Position numbers and translations under genes: made by a program. From assembly GCF_011762485.1 (NCBI RefSeq), contig NZ_JAAKGI010000008.1:124001-188000 (forward strand): a DNA stretch of 64,000 nucleotides, written 5' to 3'. The DNA is from Yeosuana marina. GTDB lineage: Bacteria > Bacteroidota > Bacteroidia > Flavobacteriales > Flavobacteriaceae. The notes beneath the pieces are model-generated. The model ran no database searches. It saw only the letters and a program-made list of their open reading frames with translations, and had not been told where the DNA came from. Below, in pieces: positions 1 through 8,284 of this stretch (positions within the stretch are counted from its first letter, which is position 1; every line of letters starts with the position of its first letter).

Positions 1-1235
1 GCACCAAGACCATTTCGTTTAATTTCTAAAGACTGTGTTGCCTTATGAAGTGCTTCTTGAAATGAACGTCCAATTCCCATGACCTCTCCAACAGACTTCA
101 TTTGTAAACCTAAAGTTCTATCTGAACCTTCAAATTTATCGAAATTCCAACGTGGTATTTTTACAATCACATAATCTAATGTCGGTTCAAACAAGGCTGA
201 AGTCGATTTTGTGATTTGATTTTCTAACTCATCTAAATGATAACCAATCGCCAATTTAGCTGCTATTTTAGCAATTGGATACCCTGTGGCTTTACTCGCT
301 AACGCTGAAGAACGCGATACGCGTGGATTGATTTCAATGGCAATAATATCTTCATTTTCATCGGGACTTACGGCAAACTGAACATTACAACCTCCTGCAA
401 AATCACCTATACTTCGCATCATATGAATGGCCATATCACGCATTCTTTGATAAGTTCTATCGCTTAACGTCATTGCCGGAGCTACAGTAATAGAATCTCC
501 CGTATGAATTCCCATTGGATCCATGTTTTCAATAGAACAGATAATGACGACATTATCGTTATCATCTCTAAGTAATTCTAATTCAAACTCTTTCCAGCCA
601 ATTAAAGCTTTATCAATCATGACTTCATGAATTGGAGAAATCTCTAATCCACGAGTTAATAATTCGTCAAATTCTTCTTCTTTATGAACAAAAGATGCTC
701 CTGCTCCACCAAGGGTATAGGAGGCTCTGATAACTAAAGGGAATCCAAACTCTTGCGCTATTTCTTTACCTTTTAAATAGGACGAAGCCGTTGCTTGAGG
801 TGCCATAGGAATGCCTATTTTAAGCATTAACTCTCTAAACTGCTCTCTGTCTTCGGTAATGTTTATCGCATCAATATCTACACCTATAATTTCAACACCA
901 AAATCTTTCCAAATACCTTTTTCATCTGCTTCTATACATAAATTTAAAGCTGTTTGACCACCCATAGTTGGTAATACGGCATCTATTTGTGGGTGTTCTT
1001 TTAAAATTTTAATTAAAGACTTAGTTGTTAAAGGAAGTAAATATATATGATCAGCCATTGAAGGGTCTGTCATAATTGTTGCTGGGTTGGAGTTTATCAA
1101 AATAGTTTCTATCCCATCTTCTCTTAACGACCTCAATGCCTGTGAACCAGAGTAATCAAACTCACAAGCTTGCCCAATAACAATAGGTCCCGAACCAATA
1201 ATTAATATAGATTTTAGTTTTGGATTTTTTGGCAT
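1..1235 (-). CDS. carB: Carbamoyl-phosphate synthase large subunit, N-terminal part (cut by window edge)
   Basis: Makes carbamoyl phosphate from bicarbonate, ammonia (delivered by the small subunit) and two ATP, for pyrimidine and arginine synthesis in the cytoplasm. About 411 residues are visible. The protein starts MPKNPKLKSILIIGSGP and continues with the family-typical VIGQACEFDYSG. The first ATP-grasp domain follows, with the EINPRVSRSSALASKATGYP metal-binding stretch. The C-terminal half lies outside the window. ATG at 1233-1235 is the natural start because the conserved N-terminus follows directly. It lies downstream of rpmH on the same strand but is separated from it by a terminator, and it has a possible -7 element of its own. 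Identity is secure. Confidence 0.97.
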   Translation of the reverse strand, partial: MPKNPKLKSILIIGSGPIVIGQACEFDYSGSQALRSLREDGIETILINSNPATIMTDPSMADHIYLLPLTTKSLIKILKEHPQIDAVLPTMGGQTALNLCIEADEKGIWKDFGVEIIGVDIDAINITEDREQFRELMLKIGIPMAPQATASSYLKGKEIAQEFGFPLVIRASYTLGGAGASFVHKEEEFDELLTRGLEISPIHEVMIDKALIGWKEFELELLRDDNDNVVIICSIENMDPMGIHTGDSITVAPAMTLSDRTYQRMRDMAIHMMRSIGDFAGGCNVQFAVSPDENEDIIAIEINPRVSRSSALASKATGYPIAKIAAKLAIGYHLDELENQITKSTSALFEPTLDYVIVKIPRWNFDKFEGSDRTLGLQMKSVGEVMGIGRSFQEALHKATQSLEIKRNGLG

Positions 1236-1270
1236 TTTCTTTTAGTTATATGTTGGATTTTAATGTTTTA

Positions 1271-1278
1271 CAAAAATA
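1271..1278 (-). promoter_or_regulatory. Possible -7 element for carB
   Basis: The minus strand reads TATTTTTG, matching the Bacteroidota -7 consensus TAnnTTTG, about 35 nt before the carB ATG. No clear TTTG -33 element is seen at the right distance, so this is a weak call. Confidence 0.35.
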
Positions 1279-1293
1279 GTAATCACTAGATAT

Positions 1294-1326
1294 AAAAAAA
1301 GGCGTTACCGTTAAGTAACACCTTTA
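1294..1326 (-). terminator. Rho-independent terminator of rpmH
   Basis: An imperfect hairpin (AAAGG-c-GTTAC / GTAAC-a-CCTTT) is followed on the minus strand by a run of U (A-run at 1294-1300). It sits directly after the rpmH stop and before carB, so it separates the two transcripts. Confidence 0.75.
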
Positions 1327-1348
1327 AATTATCAACAATTGTTAATCA

Positions 1349-1510
1349 TTATTTTTTATGTCTAGCTTCAGTAGATACAGACAGTTTTTTTCTTCCTTTT
1401 GCTCTTCTACGAGCTAACACTTTTCTACCATTAGCAGAAGCCATTCTTTCTCTGAAACCATGTTTGTTTCTTCTCTTTCTTTTTGATGGCTGAAACGTTC
1501 TTTTACTCAT
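1349..1510 (-). CDS. rpmH: 50S ribosomal protein L34
   Basis: A 53-residue, very basic protein starting [19 protein letters not shown] and ending in ARHKK, the classic L34 sequence. It is a component of the large ribosomal subunit. ATG at 1508-1510 and TAA at 1349-1351 frame the full family length. It has a textbook promoter upstream and its own terminator. The usual dnaA/rnpA neighbourhood of rpmH is absent here; it lies next to carB, an arrangement often met in Bacteroidota. Confidence 0.97.
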   Translation of the reverse strand: MSKRTFQPSKRKRRNKHGFRERMASANGRKVLARRRAKGRKKLSVSTEARHKK

Positions 1511-1896
1511 TATCTAGTATCTTTAAATCTGAAAACTCTATTTATTTTTTTGTTTTTTGGCTTATGCAAAACCGAGCGCAAATATACAAAGAGTTTTTAC
1601 TTTGACAAATGTTATTTTAAAAATATTTTGCAATACTTGAATTTTTATTCTTTTCCTATAATTATCTAAGTTATATGACTCATAAGCTCATTCTTATCTG
1701 ATAAATTCACTTATTAATTTTAACTTAAATACTTCTTTTGTCAAATTTATAATTTATATATTTAGTTTTATGCTGCCTATCAACTTTACAATTTTATGGC
1801 TCATTTCATAAAAATTTAGTTTCTTTGCAATCTAGAAAGAAATAGGACATTACTAGATTATTAATGTGTCTTTAAACCCTTTATTTAAAATTAAAA
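1511..1896. other. Gene-free region between rpmH and the TPR gene
   Basis: 386 bp of AT-rich DNA. The only clear element is the rpmH promoter at 1579-1609. The part facing the TPR gene (1780-1896) contains no clean TAnnTTTG element, only near-matches, and no RNA gene or long repeat is visible. Confidence 0.6.
1579..1609 (-). promoter_or_regulatory. Canonical Bacteroidota promoter of rpmH
   Basis: On the minus strand a TTTG -33 element (1606-1609) and a TATATTTG -7 element (1579-1586) are separated by 19 bp, an exact match to the known TTTG-N19-TAnnTTTG sigma-A consensus of this phylum. The start of rpmH lies about 70 nt downstream. Confidence 0.85.
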
Positions 1897-2472
1897 ATGT
1901 ACAATAAAATTATAAAACTTATCATAGCGGCAGGTATTTTAGCCTATGCAGTATATCAATTTACTGAAGGATTTATAGGTAATGGCATCATGCTTATTCT
2001 ATTGTCATCAGTCTTTGTGTTTTTATACTTTAAAAATGAATTTATTCTGTTAGCTTTCTTAAGACTTCGTAAACAAGATTTTGAAGGGGCAAAAAAATGG
2101 CTTAACAAAATTAAGAATCCAGAATCTGCTTTAGTGACCAAACAACAAGGATATTATAATTATCTGCACGGTATTATGGTTTCACAATCTAATATGAATG
2201 AAGCCGAAAAGTATTTTAAAAAAGCAATAGCCTTAGGCTTATCAATGGATCATGATTTAGCTATGGCCAAATTAAATTTATCTGGTATAGCGTTCTCTAA
2301 ACGAAGAAAGCAAGAGGCTCAAAAATTATTGTCTGAAGCTCAAAAACTAGATAAACAAGGCATGCTTACGGATCAAATAAAGATGATGAAAGAGAATATG
2401 AAGCGTTCTCAAATGCCAAATCAACACTATGGTACTGGCGGTTCTTTAAGAGCTCAAAAACGCAGAGGTTAA
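1897..2472 (+). CDS. Membrane-anchored tetratricopeptide-repeat protein
   Basis: 191 residues. Two hydrophobic segments at about residues 4-22 and 29-46 form a membrane hairpin. Degenerate TPR helices follow between about residues 50 and 155, including a NEAEKYFKKAIALG unit. The tail is basic and glycine/arginine-rich and probably cytoplasmic. Function is unknown; TPRs imply protein-protein contacts. Its stop codon abuts the stop codon of the convergent PH-domain gene with no spacer, and no hairpin is visible between them. Confidence 0.7.
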   Translation: MYNKIIKLIIAAGILAYAVYQFTEGFIGNGIMLILLSSVFVFLYFKNEFILLAFLRLRKQDFEGAKKWLNKIKNPESALVTKQQGYYNYLHGIMVSQSNMNEAEKYFKKAIALGLSMDHDLAMAKLNLSGIAFSKRRKQEAQKLLSEAQKLDKQGMLTDQIKMMKENMKRSQMPNQHYGTGGSLRAQKRRG

Positions 2473-2904
2473 TTAACTCATTAAGCTAATTTGGTTCTTT
2501 ATATTGGGATTGATTTTTATTAGTTCCTCTATAAAAGATATTTTATCTTTTGGAGAAATAACCACTGAACTAAATTGTCCATACTTTATTTCAATTCTAT
2601 CAAAAGAAGCCGCTGGAGACGATATTAATGTGCTGCTTTTTGATATGGATAGTATCTTTTTGATTTCTAAATCCTTTTTATAAATAAACCCACTGCGTAT
2701 TTTTAATATATCATCTACTATCATATATTTTGTGCTAAAGAATAGATGTATTATAAAAATGGCTGTTAAGACCAATATTACAATGGACATTAAAATCGAT
2801 TTAATAGATTCAGTGCTAAAGATTTCCAATATACTAATTGCGAAAAGCAACAAAAGAATTCCTGACAATAACCCGTATGATATTTTAGATTTATAAACCT
2901 TCAT
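2473..2904 (-). CDS. PH-domain-like membrane protein
   Basis: About 143 residues from the ATG at 2902-2904; the TTG seven codons upstream is a less likely start. Two transmembrane helices (about residues 10-30 and 35-57) are followed by a small beta-rich domain containing KYMIVDDILKIRSGF, resembling the bacterial pleckstrin-homology family (bPH/YdbT-like). The role of that family is poorly defined. It lies just downstream of the transglycosylase gene on the same strand (31-bp gap) and could be co-transcribed. Confidence 0.6.
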   Translation of the reverse strand: MKVYKSKISYGLLSGILLLLFAISILEIFSTESIKSILMSIVILVLTAIFIIHLFFSTKYMIVDDILKIRSGFIYKKDLEIKKILSISKSSTLISSPAASFDRIEIKYGQFSSVVISPKDKISFIEELIKINPNIKNQISLMS

Positions 2905-2935
2905 TGTACCGAGGTTGTATAACAAAAAATTTCAA

Positions 2936-3862
2936 CTACTTCACGTCATAATATCCTTTTTTAGGAATATCAATTAAATATTTTTTTCTTGATTTATTGT
3001 TAAGATACCTATCTCTTAACCATGGATTATGAACCTTTAAAATTTTATAGTTTATACCAAAGTCTTTTGCGAATTTTGTAAAATCAGAAACTGCTGTATC
3101 CACTTCAACTTTAAAGGTGGGAATGTTTGAATATAAATCTTTATCTCTAAAATTAAAACCATACGTATCTGGGTGTGTTAATATTTCTTTTAACGCAACT
3201 ATTCTAAATACATATCGTCCGGTTTCTTCTCCTAGTAATAAATCGTAATAATTTGTTACATCCTGTTCTTCTAAACGTTTGGCTATACCTGTATCGCCAG
3301 CGTTGTAAGCCGCCGCAGCTAAAGTCCATGAACCTAGTACTTCTTTTGATTTCAAAAAATATTCACAAGCTACTTCTGTTGATTTTTCTAGATTATAACG
3401 TTCATCTACATTATCATTAACTTCTAAGCCTTTTTCGCGAGCAGTAGATGGCATAATTTGCCATACACCGCGTGCGCCAGCTGGTGAAACCGCATTAGTT
3501 AATCCACTTTCAATAACTGCTAAGTATTTAAAATCGTCTGGAACCCCATATTTTTTCAAAATAGGTTCTATAATTGGGAAATATTTTTTAGCCCGCTTAA
3601 ACATTAATAAGCCGTTAGACTGCCAATATGTATTCACTAATAATTCCCTATCCATTCGTTCATAAATATCTGGGTCATTAAGCGGAACAGATTCACCTGC
3701 AAAGTTTAAATTATGTGGAATTTGTAAAGCGTATACATTATAATCGTTAATTAATTTTTTTTCAAAATTCTCATCGGTTGGAGCATCTTGGAGGGCATAA
3801 ATAAACAAGGCTGTTAAACTTAATAATCCTACAAATGCCAATACTTTCTCTACTATCTTCAT
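2936..3862 (-). CDS. Lytic transglycosylase (SLT/MltD-like)
   Basis: 308 residues. An N-terminal signal-anchor (about residues 8-25) exports the protein to the periplasm. The SLT domain begins near residue 95: catalytic Glu118 lies in AVIESGL, followed by GARGVWQIMPSTAR and the NVDERYNLEKST and AAAYNAG motifs characteristic of family 1 lytic transglycosylases. These cleave the MurNAc-GlcNAc bond of peptidoglycan with 1,6-anhydro product formation. The last 60 residues (from about VDTAVSDFTKFAKDFGI) resemble a degenerate LysM module. Function in wall remodelling is inferred from the family. Confidence 0.88.
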   Translation of the reverse strand: MKIVEKVLAFVGLLSLTALFIYALQDAPTDENFEKKLINDYNVYALQIPHNLNFAGESVPLNDPDIYERMDRELLVNTYWQSNGLLMFKRAKKYFPIIEPILKKYGVPDDFKYLAVIESGLTNAVSPAGARGVWQIMPSTAREKGLEVNDNVDERYNLEKSTEVACEYFLKSKEVLGSWTLAAAAYNAGDTGIAKRLEEQDVTNYYDLLLGEETGRYVFRIVALKEILTHPDTYGFNFRDKDLYSNIPTFKVEVDTAVSDFTKFAKDFGINYKILKVHNPWLRDRYLNNKSRKKYLIDIPKKGYYDVK

Positions 3863-3895
3863 TTTTAAAAAGTTTTTTTAAAATTAATAAATTTT

Positions 3896-4561
3896 TCAAT
3901 CTGATAAAATAATCTTTGGCAAATGTTCATTGAACCACTTATTTTTGTTTAGAATCATAATATGGGTTCCTCCTTTAATAATTATGCAGTTTTTTATCTT
4001 CTTAATTGGAAATACAGAATCAGAGTCTCCATGAATATGAATAATACCTTCCATACTTTCTTCTTGATCCCAACAAACCATTTGTTCAATAGCCCAACTT
4101 AAATACTTACTATCATTAACAGACAAGTATTTTTTATATAACTCTAGCCGCTTTCTTATATTGTTGCCAATAGCATATTTAGTTAATACATCTATTTTAC
4201 TTACTAGTTGCGTAGGAATTAACTTGTAGGCTTTGGTTGTTTTTGCCAGAACCATATGCTGTGGCAATTCCTGATTTGTTTTAACACTTGAAACTATAAT
4301 TAATTTTCTGATTTTAATATGCTTACTAATTTCTTGCACTAAAACACCTCCAAATGAGACACCTAAAAGCACACAATTAGGATGCTTTATATTATGAGAA
4401 ACTCGCAATGCATAATCGCTAAGCAACTCATTATCAAATGGTAAAAGCCATTCTAAATAATGAATTTCAAATTGATTAGTAGGTAATTTAATATGCTCAA
4501 AAATACGCGGACTTGCGGCCATTCCAGGCATTAAATAAACATGTATTATCTCTTGATTCAT
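3896..4561 (-). CDS. Alpha/beta hydrolase
   Basis: 221 residues, cytoplasmic (no signal peptide). The nucleophile elbow is GVSFGG (Ser near residue 69), preceded by an oxyanion-hole-type MPGMAAS loop. The likely acid lies in HGDSDSVFP and the catalytic His in KGGTHIM. Substrate cannot be deduced. The ATG at 4559-4561 is the only sensible start. It lies 33 bp upstream of the transglycosylase gene on the same strand, so the two may form an operon. Confidence 0.8.
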   Translation of the reverse strand: MNQEIIHVYLMPGMAASPRIFEHIKLPTNQFEIHYLEWLLPFDNELLSDYALRVSHNIKHPNCVLLGVSFGGVLVQEISKHIKIRKLIIVSSVKTNQELPQHMVLAKTTKAYKLIPTQLVSKIDVLTKYAIGNNIRKRLELYKKYLSVNDSKYLSWAIEQMVCWDQEESMEGIIHIHGDSDSVFPIKKIKNCIIIKGGTHIMILNKNKWFNEHLPKIILSD

Positions 4562-4677
4562 AAGGTTTTAACCTTGAATTATCGCTATACTAAGGATTTT
4601 TTTTCGTAAATTTGTACTACAAAGCTATAGAAATAGCTCTTACTATTTACATTTCTTTTCAATTAAAACACTTTATC

Positions 4678-4974
4678 ATGATTGATGCTGCAGAACTAAT
4701 AGACAATGATTTTTTACGTCAGTTTGAAATTAAAATTGATGACCACCTTGCCAAAATTGAATATTCATTACAAGATCGAAAGATTTTCTTAACTAAACTT
4801 ATCATCCCAGATGGGATTGGTGATGAAAATTTTAGTAATGAATTTTTAATAGCTGTGTTTGAACAGATTGAAGAACGTAATTTAAGTGTGGTTCCTACCA
4901 GCCCTGAAATAGCTAAATTTGTAAGAAAGAATAGGAAATACAAACGAATGCTCCCCGTTGGTGTGAGAATTTAA
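4678..4974 (+). CDS. Small GNAT-like N-acetyltransferase (COG2388/YjdJ type)
   Basis: 98 residues from the ATG at 4678. A longer reading from a TTG at 4612 adds a non-conserved hydrophobic stretch and is rejected. Features include a LAKIEYSLQDRKIFLTKLIIP strand pair and the C-terminal PTSPEIAKFVRKNRKYKRML, as in the small Gcn5-related acetyltransferases that have lost most of the fold. The substrate is unknown. The gene stands alone, convergent with the lipoprotein gene, with a shared terminator between them. Confidence 0.65.
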   Translation: MIDAAELIDNDFLRQFEIKIDDHLAKIEYSLQDRKIFLTKLIIPDGIGDENFSNEFLIAVFEQIEERNLSVVPTSPEIAKFVRKNRKYKRMLPVGVRI

Positions 4975-4987
4975 TTTTTATAATAAG

Positions 4988-5029
4988 CAAACAAAAACCC
5001 CAAAACATGTGTTTTGGGGTTTTTGTTTT
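4988..5029. terminator. Bidirectional terminator
   Basis: A near-perfect hairpin with arms ACAAAAACCCCAAAAC and GTTTTGGGGTTTTTGT around a 4-base loop. It is flanked by an A-run on the left and a T-run on the right, so it works for both the GNAT gene and the convergent lipoprotein gene. Confidence 0.85.
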
Positions 5030-5046
5030 AATAATGTAATAGTTAA

Positions 5047-5421
5047 TTAGTATGTTGAAGTATTATTAGATACTTTATTAAAAGGTAAATTGTCTTCAAG
5101 ACTCAAAACAAGTTGTTTTTCTGAATTTATTATATAAGAAACTAATGAGATATCGCCTTGTAAAAGCGTTACCGTATTATCAATTGTCTGCCAATTAAAA
5201 CTATTGGCGCTCGATATAATCTTATCTTCCTCTACTTCTGTATAAATTCTTATGCCTGTATTATCTGCCTTAAAGACTAATTGATATCCAGTATTATCAT
5301 TATAATCAACTCTCTGCCAAACACCAACAATATCATTATTTTGACCAATCTCTTCGGTAGAGCAAGAAGCCAAAAAAAATATCAGAATTATAGTTGTAAA
5401 TATGTTTAAGTGTTTTTTCAT
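5047..5421 (-). CDS. Lipocalin-like lipoprotein
   Basis: 124 residues with a short signal peptide ending in the lipobox LASC (Cys20), so it is lipidated. The mature part (DIVGVWQRVDYNDNTGY..., then LVFKADNTG) looks like the small lipocalin-like beta fold common in Bacteroidota lipoproteins: a GxW motif followed by repeated beta strands. No ligand can be named. It is preceded by about 120 bp before mtaB, which runs the same way. Confidence 0.7.
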   Translation of the reverse strand: MKKHLNIFTTIILIFFLASCSTEEIGQNNDIVGVWQRVDYNDNTGYQLVFKADNTGIRIYTEVEEDKIISSANSFNWQTIDNTVTLLQGDISLVSYIINSEKQLVLSLEDNLPFNKVSNNTSTY

Positions 5422-5545
5422 ATATAAAACTAATTTAGATTTACTAGAATCTAAATATTTTGTAAGCCAAACTTATGGTAGTACAATAACGACGTCAAAA
5501 AAAATCGTTTAAACTCAAGAAAAGTAATCCGAAGGGCTTATCTTA

Positions 5546-6883
5546 CTATATATTCAGTACAGATTCCTTTAAAAAATCAAACCTTACTAATCCATCATCA
5601 TCAATATTAGTAAGCTGAATATTGTGCAAGGTGTTTACAAGATCTGGATTCCAAGGCGTTTTAACTTTGACATAATTTTCAGTAAACCCATGGATGTAGC
5701 CTTCTTTATTTTCGCTTTCAAACAAAACGGTTCTGCTAGTTCCAAGTTGGCTTTCATAAAAGGCACGACGTTTTTTAACTGATAAGCCTCGTAACATTTT
5801 ACTGCGTTTACTTCTCACCTTCATAGGCACCACACCATCCATTTCCACTGCTTCTGTGTTGTCTCTTTCAGAATACGTAAAAACGTGCAGATAAGAAATA
5901 TCTAACTCATTTAAAAAATGATACGTTTCTAAAAAATGCTCATCTGTTTCTCCTGGAAAACCTACAATCACGTCAACTCCTATACAGGCATGGGGCATCA
6001 CTTCTTTTATTTTTGAAACACGATTTACATAAAGCTCACGATTATATCGACGTTTCATTGTTTTGAGAATCTCATTACTACCACTTTGCAACGGTATATG
6101 AAAATGAGGTACAAATGCTCTGGACTTCGAAACTAAATCGATTGTTTCATTTTTTAGAAGATTGGGTTCTATGGAAGAAATTCTTAAGCGCTCAATACCT
6201 TCAACTTTATCTAATTCAGTAACCAAATCTAAAAACGTATGTTCATGTCTCTTATTACCAAATTCACCTTTACCATAATCGCCAATATTAACGCCTGTTA
6301 AAACAATTTCTTTAATGTTTTGTTCAGCTATTTCTTTGGCATTTTTTAAAACATTGTCTAGCGCATCACTTCTTGAAATTCCTCTTGCTAATGGAATAGT
6401 ACAATACGTGCACTTATAATCACAACCGTCTTGAACCTTTAAAAAGGCACGTGTTCTGTCTCCTATAGAATAAGAACCTACATAAAAATCTGCTTCTTCT
6501 ATTTCGCAGGAATGAACTTCACCAAAATCATTTTTTGAAAGGTCGTTTAGGTAATCTGTAATCTTAAATTTTTCAGTAGCTCCCAGTACCAAATCAACTC
6601 CATAAACATCGGCTAATTGTTCTGGTTTTAATTGGGCATAACATCCTATGGCTGCTACAAAAGCTTCTGGGTTTGCCTTTTGTGCTTGCTTTACAATAGT
6701 TTTAAAACGTTTATCGGCATTTTCGGTGACCGAACAGGTATTAATTACATAAATATCTGCTTTTTCAGAAAAGTCGACACGATCAAACCCTTCCTCCGTA
6801 AAACCTCTTGCAATAGTGGAGGTTTCAGAAAAATTAAGTTTACAACCTAACGTATAAAATGCGACTTTTTTTCTAGTGTTCAT
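5546..6883 (-). CDS. mtaB: tRNA (N6-L-threonylcarbamoyladenosine37-C2)-methylthiotransferase
   Basis: 445 residues. Converts t6A37 to ms2t6A37 in ANN-decoding tRNAs, using two 4Fe-4S clusters and SAM. The N-terminal methylthiotransferase domain carries Cys14 (TLGCKLN), Cys50 (NTCSVTENAD) and Cys81 (GCYAQ). The radical-SAM cluster is at Cys154, Cys158 and Cys161 (GCDYKCTYC). The NTCSVTENAD signature and GCKLN separate MtaB from MiaB and RimO. A C-terminal TRAM-like region follows from about residue 380. Full family length. A -7 like TAAATTTG lies at 6906-6913 on the minus strand. Confidence 0.95.
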   Translation of the reverse strand: MNTRKKVAFYTLGCKLNFSETSTIARGFTEEGFDRVDFSEKADIYVINTCSVTENADKRFKTIVKQAQKANPEAFVAAIGCYAQLKPEQLADVYGVDLVLGATEKFKITDYLNDLSKNDFGEVHSCEIEEADFYVGSYSIGDRTRAFLKVQDGCDYKCTYCTIPLARGISRSDALDNVLKNAKEIAEQNIKEIVLTGVNIGDYGKGEFGNKRHEHTFLDLVTELDKVEGIERLRISSIEPNLLKNETIDLVSKSRAFVPHFHIPLQSGSNEILKTMKRRYNRELYVNRVSKIKEVMPHACIGVDVIVGFPGETDEHFLETYHFLNELDISYLHVFTYSERDNTEAVEMDGVVPMKVRSKRSKMLRGLSVKKRRAFYESQLGTSRTVLFESENKEGYIHGFTENYVKVKTPWNPDLVNTLHNIQLTNIDDDGLVRFDFLKESVLNI

Positions 6884-7015
6884 TCTTGTGTTTTTACCAA
6901 GGCGGCAAATTTACAACTTAAAAACGAGATGATAAAACCAATAGGTTTTACATTAAAAAAACTGATACTTATTACATTTTTTTTAAATAAGATAAACTCA
7001 ATTAAGAGATGTCAT

Positions 7016-7345
7016 TTAACTCTCAATATCTTTTCCGATGTCTTGAATTTCATCTTTTACCAAAACAACCGATTTTTTCCATTTCTTTTCAAGCAATGTA
7101 TAAAACCCCCAATCTGCCAACAATCCCGCAGGTAAAGCTAAAAGACTAATTCCCCATGTATTATCTAAATTGAAGCCCCAGTCAAAAACAACACTTAACA
7201 CTCCTATAATAAAAACGACTATAAAACCCGCAACATAATAAAGAACAACACTCAAAATAGCATAGAGCCATTTGTTTTGGTTATAATTATCAGAAAGGTC
7301 ATAAAACTTTTTTCCAATAAAATAAATTAATAAAATACCGAGCAT
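7016..7345 (-). CDS. Small integral membrane protein, unknown function
   Basis: 109 residues. Three hydrophobic segments are visible: a short one at the N-terminus (LGILLIYFIG), about residues 26-52, and about residues 65-84. A charged C-terminal tail (KKWKKSVVLVKDEIQDIGKD) follows. No family is recognised. It begins 5 bp after the stop of the PD40-repeat gene, so it is almost certainly the last gene of the three-gene run 9460-7016. Confidence 0.6.
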   Translation of the reverse strand: MLGILLIYFIGKKFYDLSDNYNQNKWLYAILSVVLYYVAGFIVVFIIGVLSVVFDWGFNLDNTWGISLLALPAGLLADWGFYTLLEKKWKKSVVLVKDEIQDIGKDIES

Positions 7346-7350
7346 AATTT

Positions 7351-8268
7351 TTAGTTTTTTATAAAATAATAAATATCGTCTTCGCCTTTACCCTCAGATC
7401 GTTTTGATGAAAAGTATCCTGATGTGTTTTCCTCATTAATAATAAAACTTATGTCATCTTTATTACTATTGATAGGCTCAGGCATTTTAACAGCTTTTTC
7501 AAAAACGCCTTTTGAATTTGTAATACATTTATAAATATCATAACCCCCAAATCCATTAGGTCTGTTTGAAGAAAAATACAAGGTATTATCATGGCTTATA
7601 AAAGGAAATATTTCGCCACTATATGAATTTACTTTAGAGCCTAAATTTTTAGGTTTGCTAAAGGTATTATTTCCTAAAATATCAACTTTAAATATATCCG
7701 AAGGTCCTTTTGTTGTTTCTTTACCTCCTCTTATATTGGCCGTAAAATACATAGTTTTTCCATCTTGACTAATCATTGGATGTGCATAGGAATAACGTGG
7801 TTCACAAAACGGCAATACTTGAAAATTGGTCCAGCCTACCCCATCTTTATACTCAGCAACTTCAATATGGAAATTTGTTTCCTTGAAATCACCTTTAGGC
7901 TTATTCTTTCTATTGATATAATTGGTAGTTACATACAACTGTTTTTTATCTGCAGAATAAATAGCACTTGTAATATGAAAAATATCTTCTTTTTTATCTA
8001 TCTGTAACTCTTGAACGTTAGTAATATTCCCACTAGAATCCTTTATTCCTGTATATGGTATTAAAATTCCATTATCTAAAAAGGTTTTAGTTTTTCCATT
8101 TTTATTTAACAAATAAGAAGTAAATAAAACGTCGTTATTTTGATTGACCGATAGACCAAAATGTGGTTTATCATTATTGATATCTATATTCTGAATAGTA
8201 TATTGTTCCGTTTGAGACACCATAAACAGACTCAAAAAACAACACAAAACACATACTATTTCTTTCAT
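7351..8268 (-). CDS. Secreted WD40-like (PD40/TolB-type) beta-propeller protein
   Basis: 305 residues with a cleavable signal peptide (residues 1-18, ending LFMVSQT). At least three PD40-type blades are visible: SQDGKTMYFTANIRGG, SHDNTLYFSSNRPNGFGGYD and a C-terminal GYFSSKRSEGKGEDDIYYF. Such propellers occur in the N-terminal parts of OmpA-like proteins of Bacteroidota, but here no OmpA domain follows. It is likely periplasmic or surface-exposed with a binding role. It is sandwiched in a tight operon between the GlmU-like gene (16 bp) and a small membrane protein (5 bp). Confidence 0.7.
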   Translation of the reverse strand: MKEIVCVLCCFLSLFMVSQTEQYTIQNIDINNDKPHFGLSVNQNNDVLFTSYLLNKNGKTKTFLDNGILIPYTGIKDSSGNITNVQELQIDKKEDIFHITSAIYSADKKQLYVTTNYINRKNKPKGDFKETNFHIEVAEYKDGVGWTNFQVLPFCEPRYSYAHPMISQDGKTMYFTANIRGGKETTKGPSDIFKVDILGNNTFSKPKNLGSKVNSYSGEIFPFISHDNTLYFSSNRPNGFGGYDIYKCITNSKGVFEKAVKMPEPINSNKDDISFIINEENTSGYFSSKRSEGKGEDDIYYFIKN

Positions 8269-8284
8269 CTATTTATACTTTTGT

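Noticed and set aside
4612..4677. Upstream TTG start extending the GNAT gene by 22 residues
   Set aside because: The extension is hydrophobic and unlike the family; the ATG at 4678 gives the normal length.
6929..7135. Plus-strand frame opposite the small membrane gene
   Set aside because: Shadow of the minus-strand gene and its leader; no promoter or conserved pattern.
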